The notes under the pieces are model-generated. The model saw nothing but the letters and a program-made list of their open reading frames with translations. It did not search any database and was not told the DNA's origin. A DNA stretch of 64,000 nt from Archilochus colubris (taxonomy: Eukaryota; Chordata; Aves; Apodiformes; Trochilidae). The stretch spans positions 11,344,519 through 11,408,518 of the forward strand of contig CM041090.1 in assembly GCA_023079485.1 (NCBI GenBank). The letters run 5' to 3'. Positions within the stretch are counted from its first letter, which is position 1. Each line of letters opens with the position of its first letter. The position numbers and the translations under genes are program-made. Shown here piece by piece: positions 40,901 through 51,869 of the stretch.

Positions 40901-43862
40901 AACTACAGCCCAGAGAACATTACTCTGATTCTCAGTTAACATTATTGATTACTGACCACAAAAACTGAACAGCTTCACCCACCAGAGCCCAGATTACAAC
41001 TAAGACCCCTTTGATCAACTTCATATATCCTGCTTCTAGGAGATGAGACACCAGCAAGTCTGAAAACTCCATAGCAGCAAATCCACTATCCAGAGCTGTG
41101 CTTTTAGCTCTTCAGATGCCAAGAAAGGGCATTGCACCACATTCTCTGTGTGGGGGGGACCATCAGAGGCTTTCACATGAACCAACTCTTGGTAAAGATT
41201 GCCCAGAAACAGCCAACAAGAGGAGCTTCTCTGAGCTGCTTCTGCACTATACAGAGACACAACAGGGACACAGAGCTCACTCAGTTTTAAACCACAAATG
41301 GGAAAGAAATCTCTTTCAGAATGCAGGCACACCTCCCAGTCAGCCATCACACTACTCCAAAATCCTTTCAGGAAGTTACACAATTCTATATTTGTTACAC
41401 TAGAGAACATGTCAAATGGCTGCTTTCCAACAGCCACTGAGACACACCTCCATTGGAGTGAAACTCCACTCAGGGAGCCTGTGGAAAAAAAAATAAATAT
41501 AATGTCACCTTGGAATAGAAATCCCACCTAAAGACTGGAGCTTAGGGTCAGAAAGCAGCACTCTGAATATATCCTAGGTTTGGGCTGACATTCCAGTCTT
41601 ATCAATGTCTCTGATCTAAACTCTCTGCTAAGTACCTCCTCTGAAGCTTTGCCCAAAATGAACAACAGTATGATTTAATTCCCCAGCTCCCAGAGTCCAG
41701 AAACACCACTTACCTCTGCAATTCAGATTCCCAATATTCTAAGTATTATCACTAAAATAATGGAGTCCAGACACCTATCCCCTCTCAGCTTCAGCAGTAG
41801 AGAGACCAGGGTGCAGATCTCTATTAACCCCAGGCCCAAAACTCCAGCCCCACAGAGAAGGCAGCTGGAACACATGTGCAAAAAATGAAAGCACCTGTGG
41901 CAAAATGTACAAGACATAATGGCCCAAATGCTAAACACCTGAGCTGTCAACCTGAACAGACAGTGACACAGAGGAGAACATTGGTTTGAGTTTGCCATTA
42001 TAGCTTTGCTTCCAAAATGACAACTCCTAGCAAGGAAGGTGTCTGAGAAACTTCTCTCTCTGGTCAAACCCTGATGCAGAACAACTCTGAACCAGGAGGA
42101 CTCCAGCTTGTGGCTCTGCAGCAAATTCACATGTAAGGCAGGTACCAAGGGACAGAGAAATGGCAATAGAAGGGGTAGGAGGTGGCTGTAGTTATTTGAG
42201 AAGTGTGATCAAGTCTCAACAGACTGAAGAAGTCCATAAACAAGAAATGCAAGACAGACTGGGATTACCCTTTCCTCAGACTTAGCACACTAAAAACTAC
42301 CCCCAAAACTCTTCCTTATGGAGATTCCAGAAGTAAATCCCCAAGGGTTAGTATATGGATAAGACAATCTCACAGACAAATTCCAAATGTCTGTGACCCT
42401 GGATGCTCAGGTCTTTCCTTGGGGTGTACATGGGCCTATTCCCTCTATTTCAGATTTCTGCAAATGCTGTTTCTGTACAAGATGGTAAGCTCTGGCCAAT
42501 TTAGATATAATAGAGAGCTGCCAGACCTACTGTAGATTCCTCAGTCAGCTGAGGACCTTGCAGCTGCTCTGCATGTCCAGGTAATTTCCATGGCATTATC
42601 ATGCAAAAAACATAACTTGTGCTGAGGATATAGTCAAAAGCCACATCTAAAACAATTCAGCTAACAATATAACCATGACAGCAAGAGCCAAGAAGGAATC
42701 CAAGATTAACCAAGGCTAATGGAAAAATTACCAGTACCACCAACACTTAAGAAATTCAGTGCTCCTTCTCTTTCTGATGCCAGCTGTCATTCCCACTTGG
42801 GCTGGCACAAAGCAGATGCCCCCAGAGTTTCATCAGAAAGCCCCTTCCTCAGTCCAGCTGTGAAGACATCAAAGGAGAAGAGGCAAGACCATTACCTGCT
42901 ACTTCCACGATGTGGTGCCTGGCAATATCATAGTAGGGATCATCCCACTGCAAGTGAGTGACAGGCTCAGGGGAGCCTTTGGAGTCCTCTGTACAAAACA
43001 CAAGAAACAAGCAATTAGAAGTGATTTGAAGCACCACAATAGAGGATGAAAAACAATGGCTCTTCAACAGGTGGGGAGTAATACATGCAGAAACTCAGTG
43101 CTGAAATTCTGAGTGGGAGAGAACAGCTATGTCTCTAGAAGAGACCTGCCAATACTATGAGGTTCACACATGTCCCTCAGACTGCACAGCTTTTAAAAAT
43201 GACTATTCAGATGTGTCACAAACATTCACAAAGACCAAAACCCATGTGCCAAGGGCACCATCATGGCTCTTTGGAGCAGGAGGACCTTAATCTCATCCCC
43301 CGTGCTAAATTTCCCTGACCTCTTTGGGCAGCAGTCCATAGCACAGGATTTCAGAGCAACACCTCAGATCTCCAGCCCCACCTCCCACATTAAAGTTCCA
43401 GACCCTTCCCCTCAGGAAGGCCAAACTATCCTGCAAGAGAACATAATAGAGGACAAGCAGGAACTCACAGCATTACTGTACTGTCAGCACCTAAGTGCAG
43501 CCAACCTCAGTCCTGTGACTGAGAAGAGAATATTTTTATCAGTTGGCTCTGATCTTTTTGGTGCTGTTCAATGGCAGGACTCGTTCACTTGGGTGTGGTG
43601 CAAGATTAAGATGTGCCTGTAAAGCTTTCAAATGGCTCTCTGTGTATGTAGATAGGACCACAATGCTGCAAGACAAACAACTGATTTTTGGCCAAACCCC
43701 AGAAGCCAAACAAGGACACTTACCTGATTTGAGAAAAGCAGGAGCTTCATCTGCTGGCCAGCTCTTATCATCTATGGAGGCCAGTTTGAGCTGGCTGAGG
43801 GACTGGTTAGTATCATCCAGGTTTAGGTCATCCTGAAGCTCTGAGAGTGGGTCTGTAGCCAT
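25934..43862 (-). CDS. ARHGAP1: ARHGAP1, Rho GTPase-activating protein 1 (12 coding exons, complete)
   Basis: Coding exons in transcript order: 43862-43724, 42988-42896, 31584-31497, 31251-31120, 30642-30556, 29930-29832, 29120-29013, 27875-27799, 27402-27325, 27189-27061, 26884-26781, 26113-25934. All joins are GT-AG and in phase, giving 437 residues. The start is the ATG of [17 protein letters not shown]. The protein accelerates GTP hydrolysis by Cdc42/Rho GTPases. The CRAL-TRIO/BCH (Sec14-like) domain spans about residues 65-210 and includes the near-invariant run [16 protein letters not shown]. An SH3-binding proline motif PPRPPLP is at 233-239. The RhoGAP domain spans about 250-430, with the arginine finger in GIFRRS (first Arg, ~283), the [12 protein letters not shown] helix and [12 protein letters not shown]. 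The 3' end faces ATG13, and the 5' end shares a CpG island with ZNF408. No lesion was seen. A possible extra in-frame exon is listed separately. Confidence 0.97.
35118..36211 (+). repeat. CR1 LINE fragment (~1.1 kb), antisense to ARHGAP1
   Basis: The longest CR1 piece in the window. The plus strand carries the middle and C-terminal part of the reverse transcriptase: [15 protein letters not shown] at the left edge, then [16 protein letters not shown] and [20 protein letters not shown], then the [16 protein letters not shown] and [14 protein letters not shown] blocks. The frame shifts at least twice (near 35490 and 35780), so it is dead. It ends at the 3' tail 'gattctgtgattctgtgatt' (36190-36210). 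The 5' end is truncated. Confidence 0.95.
37876..37905 (-). other. ARHGAP1: Candidate 30-nt in-frame cassette microexon of ARHGAP1
   Basis: On the minus strand a pyrimidine-rich tract ending CTACAG is followed by 30 nt and then GTAGGT. Flanking exons end and begin in phase 1. Inserting the 30 nt keeps the frame and adds ten residues reading approximately [10 protein letters not shown] between EVA and GDDKYG, with no stop. Length divisible by three, matching phase, consensus sites on both sides and a small Gly/Ala/Asp insert in a surface-type junction all agree. It is not part of the standard human protein, so it is inference without transcript support. Confidence 0.5.
38466..38498. repeat. 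(AAAAC)n microsatellite
   Basis: Consecutive 'aaaac' units in ARHGAP1 intron 3, with no sign of the retroposon body that often precedes such tails. Confidence 0.8.
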
Positions 43863-46800
43863 GGTCCCCAAATATTGCAGCTTATTTTGCAATGTCTAGA
43901 ATGAGGACTGCAGAGATTGGTAGGTGAGACACAGAGATCACAACTTCACCTCCCCATCAAGGCTCTTCCTCTTCTCACTGATTTTACCCAAATCCTCCCT
44001 TACCTTTACTTCCCCTCCCTTTAACACAGGCAGGAACTCCTTCTCCAAGCCAGGAGCACTGGCATATGTCAAGACATATGTCAGATTGTTTTGTGGGAAC
44101 GGCCAAAAAGGCCACCAGGAGCCTGCACTAACCCTCTCAGCCAGGCTCTGCTTCACCACAGCTCTGTCCTGGGGAGTTTCTCTCCTGAAACAGAAGCAGC
44201 AGTAGGGACACTGAGGAAGGTGACAGGCTACACCAACCCCTGGCTCATGCACTCACTGTACCAGCTCTCAGCTCCCCCTCCCTCCAAAGGGCTGGCACAA
44301 AGCCCAGCTGTTTCCACAGTTGGACACAGTGCTGGAAGCTTTCCCAGGAATCACCCCCCCTTCCACTCATAAGGGAGGGCCAGAGCTCTCAGTAGCATTG
44401 AAGTGGGTGCTTCAGTGTGCTGGGACCTGAACATAGTGAACCGCTTTTTAAAACACAGGCTTTCATAGGCTGAGCTGGTCAGACAAGGGAGAACAACACA
44501 TATGCAACCCCCTCTTTTCAGCATCATCCAGCAAATCCTTCCTCCTACAGGGCAGCCAGCAGGTAGGAATTCTCTCTTTAATTTGATGCTATATTGCTTA
44601 GATGAGTATTTTCCACCAAGCATGCCATAATACTGACACAACCAAAGAACTAAGGGGGGCAAGAAACAGACAGCTGTGTGTATGCTGTTGCTTGCAAATA
44701 TTTCTCACTTTCACCTGGAGCAGAACACATCAACCTCAGGACTGCACTTAGCACATCATCCAGCACCTCCTAGGGGTACCAGTTCTTAGGGATGGTCCCC
44801 AGGGAAACAGCTGCTATGCTCTAGAGTAACCATACTGGGAATACACAAGGAAACACTAGAAAGGATAAATGAGTAGATGGGGATGGCTCACACAGACCAC
44901 AGGGACAGTAATTCAGAGGCCAGCAGGCAGCAAGCCAAGAGGAACTGTAGCAAAACAAAATGACACTCTGCATCAGTGAAACTCTGTAATGCTGTTTCCC
45001 ACACTGCCCTGTGCTTGTTTTGCATTATGAGGAGAGCAAAGGGCTCAAAGATGACCTGAGGAGGCACAACGCCTTTGTGTGGAAGGATTATATGCACAGT
45101 GAACTATTTCCTTTAGCAGAATGGAGGGGGGCAACAAGGTTTTGCATCTTCCATACCTAGAGCTCAAATGTGTGTGTTTATCCAGAGAAAATGAAGAAAC
45201 AGCTACTTGGATGTGGACACAAAGAATAAAAACTGTGAGAGACCAAGCACTGGAAGGCTTAGGGCAACACTTGTGACCAAGGGTGGGGACATGCATTTTG
45301 TGAGCAGGGAGAATTGCATGTTCAGTGTTTGTCCTATCTCTCTTGATCACTCTACACTTACTACTTCCTGCCTTCTTGTATCTGCTACCAGTTTACAACC
45401 AAGTTTTACCTCTCTGGGGGTCTGAAAAGGCAGGGAACTATTGCTAAGCAAATGAAGTTAGATTCCAGAAACAGGAAAGAGCAACACACACACAGGCAGC
45501 AGATCACCAGCAGAGCCACTCCAGCCAAGCAGAGACCTGGAGACCCAAACCCAAGCCCTCCTGTGAGGGCTGTGAATGGTGTTTGCTCTCCAAGGAACAA
45601 GGAGCAAGAATTCAGGCTCCCTGACACCAGGAGCTCATGCTGGAATCACACAGCAACAGAGCCAAGAGACAAGGAGCACCCACCCCTAGCAGCTGATCCC
45701 ATTTCTATGGCAACACACCAGGCACCCACTCCTGTGACTCACTGTGCTGACGCAGACCAGCAGCCCTACACCCCAGCACCTCCAGCTGAAGAAGCTTCCA
45801 TGGCTCCCCAGGTCAGCCTGGCAGCATTCCCAGCTCCCAGGGACTTCCTCAACCTGGTGGGGACAGAGGACTTATGTTCAGCTCCTGCCAGTCACTGAGA
45901 TGCCTTTCATGTGAGATTCATGAGCAGGGTGCCCTGCTGCAAGTGTCCCCAAAGCAAGGTCCTAAATCTAAACCTTCCCACAGAGCAGTGACAGTGCTGC
46001 CACAGGGCCAGCAAGACACCAAGCATCCTCACTTGTCCCTGCACAGCTCATAACTTGGACTCACAGCCAACTTGCAGTGCTTTATCAGAGGCAGGAATGC
46101 TGGTTACCAGACAGTACTGGGGGATTTCCCTTTAAGCATAAAAAATTAATGCTACGGTGGCACCATGTGGCAGAAGAAGTTTTCAGTAGGATCCTTACAG
46201 TTCCACCCTGGAAGAGAAGAGCCCAATGAGTATTTCTCTTGCCAAAACCTTCCTTGCTCATTGGAAAGACAGACCAGACTCCCCAGCTGCCCCCATGGGC
46301 TTTTCACAGCCAGGCTTGCTGCTCCATTCCTTGGCTCTAGGTTAGTGCTCCAAGGCACAAATATTAATGGGAGGAGGACGGAGAGCAGAAGACTTCTTAC
46401 ATTTTAGGTCCTTCTGGTGAACCAGACTGTAGCTCCAACAGAGCTCTGGAACACTTCTGCAGAACTTTCCCCAGCCCTTCCCCAAGGGTGCAGAAGACAA
46501 ATAGCACAGGGGCACATCAGAAGTGTTTAAAAAATATAATCCTCTAAATGTCTCAGAACTAAAAAGTCATTGAGGAGAGACCTGGAGTTAAGGTATCAGA
46601 AACAACTTGGGGATCTTTTACTTCCTGGCCATGCAGCTGCATGAGATTGTTCCCAGTGTGTTCAAAACTGACCTGTAACCAAGAGATGCAACTGAACAGA
46701 AACTCCATTCTGTAGCAGGGCAAGGGTGAAATGATGGCTAAAAAACAGCATTTCACCAGATATAACAAAATTTAGGAACCACACCTCTTTTAGCTAAATG

Positions 46801-48750
46801 TCATGACAAGATGGAAGGGATGCACCTTGTGTAGCCAATCATAATGTAAGAAAAATTGTGTACCTAGATTTAAAAAGCACAAAGCCCAGTCAAATATTTA
46901 AAAACTGAACTTGACATGAGAAGCATTTACTCCCTGCCAAGCTCTAAAAGAGCCAATTCTTTCCCTTTTTCCAAGTATTTAAGTATCTTTTCTGCACCTA
47001 CACTGTTTGGCCAGAACAACTGTTGTCTAATAAAAATTTACCTTCTGCATAATAGAGCTGTGCTGCAGAACATGTTCTGCTGAAGGGAAGAAACCTCAGT
47101 CCTTTCAAATACAATTTTCACACAAATTTTAAGCTGGAGACTCTTTGTACAAGATCTCACCAAAATTTATCCTCAAAAGACAGTTCACTTGTATCTGTAA
47201 AGTCGTGGTAGCTGCTGTCCACACAGAATTTTTTTAATCTGTATTTCCAGTTCCACTGCTTTATCACCATTTATTTCTAAGCTGCACCTACTTGGCAGGT
47301 TCCTTTTCCTGATTTTCCTGGAGATGTACTCCTAATTCACAAGGAAGTCTAAAGATCAAAATACATCCACACGTGTAACACCACACCCTGGACCAGTACT
47401 TAAACACAGTAAAGAATTACAAAAGCCAAGTGGCTGCTTCTTCCCTGCCTACCTACCACAAGCAATGCTCAGACCCAAAGGAATCCCATTTCTGAAGTGT
47501 CTGTATTATTAAAGTGATGTTATGGTTTAAAAATCAAGCATGTTGAAAAAACAAACAAACAAAACCAGCAGTTACTCAGTAGCAAACAGACCTTCCAAGT
47601 TCTCACTCAAATGAATGAGCCCCAGAACTCACTGAGAACACCCAGCCCAAGTCTTCCCTCTCATCAGGACTGATGATACCACCAAGAGCATCACTACCCC
47701 AGAACTACTCTGGAAGATTCAAAGGGTCAAGAGCCAGACCTGCTCTGTCTGGTGTACCATGACCAGCTAACTCAGGACAGAACTGCCCGGACCCTTCCTT
47801 CCTGTAACAACTTTAAAATGAGCATCCTTCCATCCCCAGTCTCACCCCAAACCCTTTGCTGACAGGACACCTCCAGATCCACTGGAAACCCATCCCAGCT
47901 GGCAATCAAGATCCTCTTAGTGCTTCTATGCAGGGTCCGAGATCAAAAGCACAGCGCTCAGCTTCCTCTCCGGGAGCCGCGGCACCGAGCACCGAGGCTG
48001 CGCGGAGCCTGTGGGGGGTCGGGAGCACCCGTAGGGCTTCAAGACCTTCATCTCCCCTCCTCCTCCTCCTCTCCCCCGTTCCCTCTAGGCTGAGCTCCGG
48101 TGGCAACCCAGGGCCAACTTCACGATCCAAGTAACAGACTCTTTACACAGTTAAAAAAAACCCCAAGTGCCAGCTGCATGACGCAGGGACTGAACATCCC
48201 CTTGCCCTCAGACCCCCCCTTGTCACCCCCGCCTCTGCCGCTGCTCTGACACCGCCCGGTGTCACCGCCGGGGACGGACGGAACAAGGCGGCGGCAACAG
48301 CAGCAGCACGGGCTGGAGCCCGGCCCGGCTTTCCCACCCCAGCAGCCTGCCACACTGCCAACGCCAAAGAAGTGACCCAAGCTCCGCGGCCTCCGAGCCC
48401 TCGCACTCTCCGCCCAGGTGCCGGGACCGCGGCCCCGCAGCCCTTTACCAGACGGGGTCTTCCTGCCGCCTCCCGGCGGGACGGTCAGCAGGGACCCGGC
48501 CCAGCCTTTCCCTCAGAGATACCCGCATCCTCCCCCGGGGCAAGTCTGGCTCCCCTCCCCGATCTCGGCAACACCGGAGCAAGGCGTCCGGGGGGCTCAG
48601 GGCCCGGCACTCCCGTTCAGCTTCAGCCCCTCCGGCGGGCCTCCTCCCCGCCCCGCCCGGCAGCCCAGGACAAGGCCGCCGTGCCCCCGCTGCCTCACGA
48701 AGGGACAGACTGCGCTCACCGGCCACCACGCCCCGTCTTACTACCGGTAC
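43863..48750 (-). other. ARHGAP1: ARHGAP1 5'UTR part and first intron
   Basis: Upstream of the start codon on the minus strand, an acceptor-like 'ctctgcagtcctcattctag' ends about 35 nt before the ATG. This suggests that the first coding exon is preceded by an intron running to a non-coding first exon in the CpG island. No coding frame, transposon or RNA gene was recognised in this 4.9-kb stretch. The right 0.8 kb is already within the GC-rich island. Confidence 0.55.
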
Positions 48751-48840
48751 CTGCCGCCGCCGCCGCCCGGCCCGGCCCGGCCCGCCCGTCTGTCAGCACC
48801 CGCAGCATCCGCCGCCCGCCGGAAGCGCGCGGCCCGTCGC
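48751..48840 (-). other. ARHGAP1: Possible ARHGAP1 non-coding first exon
   Basis: On the minus strand 'ggcggcag|gtaccggtag' is a good donor with its last exon base at 48751. A nearly identical donor context (gggcggcag|gtacc) also occurs at 48892, which would overlap the ZNF408 5' end. Without transcripts the choice between them, and the right edge, is uncertain. Confidence 0.3.
48819..48825 (+). promoter_or_regulatory. ETS/GABPA-type motif in the bidirectional promoter
   Basis: CCGGAAG followed by CGCGC, about 95 bp upstream of the ZNF408 start codon and next to the likely ARHGAP1 start site. ETS cores are a known feature of TATA-less bidirectional housekeeping promoters. Occupancy is inference. 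Confidence 0.4.
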
Positions 48841-48919
48841 CCGGGGAACACCGCCCCGCCCCGTCCTCTGCCGGACGCTGTCCGGGGGTACCTGCCGCCC
48901 CTTCGCAGCGTTCCGCGGC

Positions 48920-51801
48920 ATGGAGGGCCCCGGCTCCGGTTCCGACCTCTCCCCCGGCGGCGAAGAGGCTCCCGGAGCGATCTGCCCGCTGCTGCGGAGC
49001 CTGCCGGCCGGGCTGGCCCTGGGGCCGTCGCTGTCCCGGGCGCGGGCCATGGGCGTGTGGTGTGTGGGCCGGGCCCTGCCGGCTGGCGCGCTCCTAGGGC
49101 CGCCCGGCGGGGCCCGGGAGGAGGCGGCGGGGCTGGGGCCGTGCTGGAGGAGGTGAGTACCGGGGACAGGGAGGAGGGAAGGGGCCGTCCCGCCCTGCTT
49201 GATGCGCCGGCTGTGTCTTGCAGCCTGGTACAGCGGAGCCCGAAGGAGGCGGAGGCCAACGTGGAGCTGGGCCGGGCGGGCAGCTGGCTGCGGGCTCGGC
49301 GATCCATCGCGGCGGGCACCGAACTGCTCTACTGGCCCCAGGAGACCCGCGGGGCCGCGGCGGAGCAGCTGCAGTCGGCCGTAGGCGAGGGGATAGCGGT
49401 GCCACGGGAGGCCGGGCCAAGGAGGCTGCCGGCGGCCGAGGAGCAGGGGGACGGGGCCTCTCCCGGCGGGACGGCGGCGGAGCCCCTCACAGGTGGGTGC
49501 CCTCGCAGGTCGGTACCGGGACCCGGAGCGGCCGGCCCGGTCCTGTGATGTCCCTGGAGGCTGTTTGTGCGCCGGCCTCTGCCCCCCGCAGCCTCTCTGG
49601 GTCGATGTCCTGACTCGGCACGGCTTTGCAGAGCCACCCATGGGGAAGGAGCTGCTCTGCTGTATGGCACTCGTGATGGCTCTTGGAAATGCTGGCTGTG
49701 ACATGCTAGAATGCTGCACTGTCAGTGGGGAGGGCTGGAATTTCCCCCAGACCCCCCAGTGTAAAAGAAAAAAGGCTTGCAGAAGTCATGGCTTTCACTC
49801 CAAAGTCTTGGAATTGCTGGAGAGGAGTGAATCAGTCTCCAAGGTTCATGATCCTCTGATGCTGCAGCAGTTGTACCATATGGCAGCCAGCATGCACTTC
49901 ATTAATGATGCTTTTGTGTTTCTGCAGGGGATCTCAATGTCTGCGAGGTGGTAGCTGAGGACACCACAGTCCTTGATGTCCCTGCTGAGGTTAGGAGGCC
50001 ACTCCTCAAGGGTGTCCATAGGCTGCAAGACGAGGAAAGGACAGCTTCCAAATGGGAGCCATGGCAAGCCAAGGTGCTGAGGACTGAGGATCTGCATCTC
50101 GAGACCATCTCAACCATTAAGGCCACTGACAGGTGCAAGGGTGTGGATCACACAGCAGAAAACGTGGAGATGGTCCATAAAGAGGCGTGTCTGGGAGACA
50201 TGGATCCATTGTCACACTCGAATGGGGTTCGACTCAGTGCTCCCATGGTTGTGAAGCCATGCAAGGTGCATGCTCTGTCCAGCCAGCTCCAGAAGTGCAC
50301 GCAGGACTGTGGTGTCAGGACAGCCGGGCACAAACTCCAGCAGCCCAACCCTTCTGGAGGAGTGAGTGTTGAGACTTGCGAGAAAGACACCAAAGCTTCC
50401 AAAGACTCCAAGCTGGTATCCCCAGAGCCCGGTGAAAATGGCCCACTGGAGAAACCCAAGGAGCAGGAGGAGTGCACAGAGATTGTGGAGGGTCATTCTG
50501 GCAGCCCAGACCCCCCACTAAAAGCTCCCTCCCGGAACGAGACGGTCAAACGCAGGCACCGCTGCGGGGAGTGCGGCAAAGCCTTCCTGCAGCTCTGCCA
50601 CCTCAGGAAGCATCGCTTTGTCCACACTGGCCACAAGCCCTTCCTCTGCACCGAGTGTGGCAAGGGCTACAGTTCAGAGGAGAGCTTCAAAGCCCACCTG
50701 CTGGCCCACCGGGGTGTGCGGCCCTTCCAGTGCCCGCAGTGCGAGAAGGCGTACTGCACCCAGCGAGACCTGCGGGACCACCAGCTCCTGCACACAGGCC
50801 AGCGCCCCTTCTCCTGCCAGCTCTGCGGAAAGGCCTTCGCGCGCCGGCCCTCGCTCCGCCTGCACCACAAGATCCACCTGGCGCCGGGGGCCGCTCCCCG
50901 GGGCTGCCCCTGCGCCGTCTGCGGGCAGTGCCTGTCCAGCCCCGGCTCCCTGCGCAGCCACATGCGGCTGCACAGTGGGGAGCGGCCATACCCCTGTCCC
51001 CACTGCGGCAGGGCCTTCCGGCAGCGGAGCCACCTGCGCCAGCACCTGCGCCTGCACACGGGTGAGAAGCCGCACCGGTGCCGCTTCTGCGGCAGCGCCT
51101 TCCCCGCGCTGCCCGAGCTGCGCCGACACCTCATCTCCCACACCGGGGAGGCTCACCTCTGCGCCGTCTGCGGCAAAGCCCTGCGGGACCCACACACCCT
51201 GCGCGCCCATGAGCGCCTGCACGCCGGCGAGCGGCCGTTCCGCTGCGAGCGCTGCGGCAAGGCCTATGCCCTGGCCACCAAGCTGAGGCGACACCAGAAG
51301 TCCCACCAGGCTGACAAGCCTTACCGCTGCCAGCTCTGCGGCATGGGCTATGCCCTTCCTCAGGGCCTCGCGCGACACGCGCTCACCCACGAGACAGCAA
51401 AGGACCCCGAGGGAATCGGCGTCGCCGCGGCCTCGCTCGCTGTGGACCTACCCCAGGTGGCAAAGAAGTCTCAGAGGAAGGGCCACCAGGAGGAGGTGGC
51501 AGCAGAGCCCACGTCGCTCGTGGTGGAGAGGCAGGGGCCAGCGAATGGGGCTGAGCTGCTGCTCACTCACCGTGTTACTACTCACCAGTCTCAGGGCAGC
51601 CTCCCGGATCCTGGGGCACGTGAAAGGCCCGCGGGGTGTTTGCCATCAGCAAGGGACATGATTGAAATCACCATCACTGAGCACGAGGAGAAATGCGTTA
51701 TAGTGCAAGATGAGGGTTCACCCAATGATGTGGTTGTCATCCAAGAAGGGGTGGGCTTTGGAGCAGTGGCAGAAGTGGTGGAGGTTGAGACCGGGACCTG
51801 A
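48920..51801 (+). CDS. ZNF408: ZNF408, PR-domain-like C2H2 zinc-finger protein
   Basis: Exons 48920-49152, 49224-49492 and 49928-51801 join in phase through GT-AG introns to give about 791 residues (human is 720). The start ATG lies in the CpG island ([10 protein letters not shown]). The N-terminal part contains the divergent PR/SET-like region of this PRDM17-type protein, with [18 protein letters not shown] and [11 protein letters not shown] matching the family. A low-complexity acidic/Ser linker follows. Ten C2H2 fingers lie in tandem between about residues 378 and 655, from [17 protein letters not shown] to [12 protein letters not shown]. Finger 5 ([17 protein letters not shown]) and the short eighth linker are typical of ZNF408. 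The conserved tail ends [10 protein letters not shown]. It acts as a nuclear DNA-binding regulator, linked in humans to retinal and vascular development. The human gene has more exons, so an additional small exon between 49492 and 49928 cannot be excluded. Confidence 0.93.
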
Positions 51802-51835
51802 CTATCCCAGCCTGCCCCAGCTCATCTTTGTACAT

Positions 51836-51852
51836 ATTAAAATGGGATTAAA
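51836..51852 (+). terminator. ZNF408 polyadenylation signal (ATTAAA x2)
   Basis: Two overlapping-context ATTAAA hexamers (51836-51841 and 51847-51852) lie only 35-50 nt after the stop codon. They are followed by GT-rich 'ggtctgttgtctctctgtgg', a good downstream element. ZNF408 would thus have a very short 3'UTR. Confidence 0.7.
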
Positions 51853-51869
51853 AAAACATCAAACCCCCT

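Larger units (their letters stand above)
31585..42895 (-). other. ARHGAP1 intron 3 (11.3 kb)
   Basis: The largest intron in the window, between the exons encoding ...HHIVEVA and GDDKYGRKV. Contents I can support are a CR1 copy at 35118-36211, an AAAAC-type microsatellite at 38466-38498 and the candidate microexon at 37876-37905. The rest shows no transposon core, RNA gene or conserved frame that I recognise. Confidence 0.75.
47930..49640. promoter_or_regulatory. CpG island, bidirectional ARHGAP1/ZNF408 promoter
   Basis: Sharp rise in G+C and in CpG dinucleotides compared with both flanks, with runs such as 'ccgccgccgccgcccggccc'. It covers the inferred ARHGAP1 first exon and the first two ZNF408 exons. 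The two genes are divergent with their 5' ends a few hundred bases apart or less, as in mammals. No TATA box is evident. The long open frames on both strands here are a product of GC-rich composition. Confidence 0.85.

Noticed and set aside
43890..43892. Upstream in-frame start for ARHGAP1 giving [15 protein letters not shown]
   Set aside because: That first codon is TTG, not ATG. The true ATG at 43862 matches the family N terminus.
48372..49719. Several long open frames (up to 376 codons) on both strands around the CpG island
   Set aside because: They overlap one another in many frames, are Pro/Arg/Gly/Ala-rich, and reflect the scarcity of stop codons in GC-rich DNA. Only the ZNF408 exon frame has family similarity.
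49493..49954. Possible extra ZNF408 coding exon between exons 2 and 3
   Set aside because: The open frame here has no family similarity, and the join 49492/49928 already restores phase. It cannot be excluded outright, but it is not supported.
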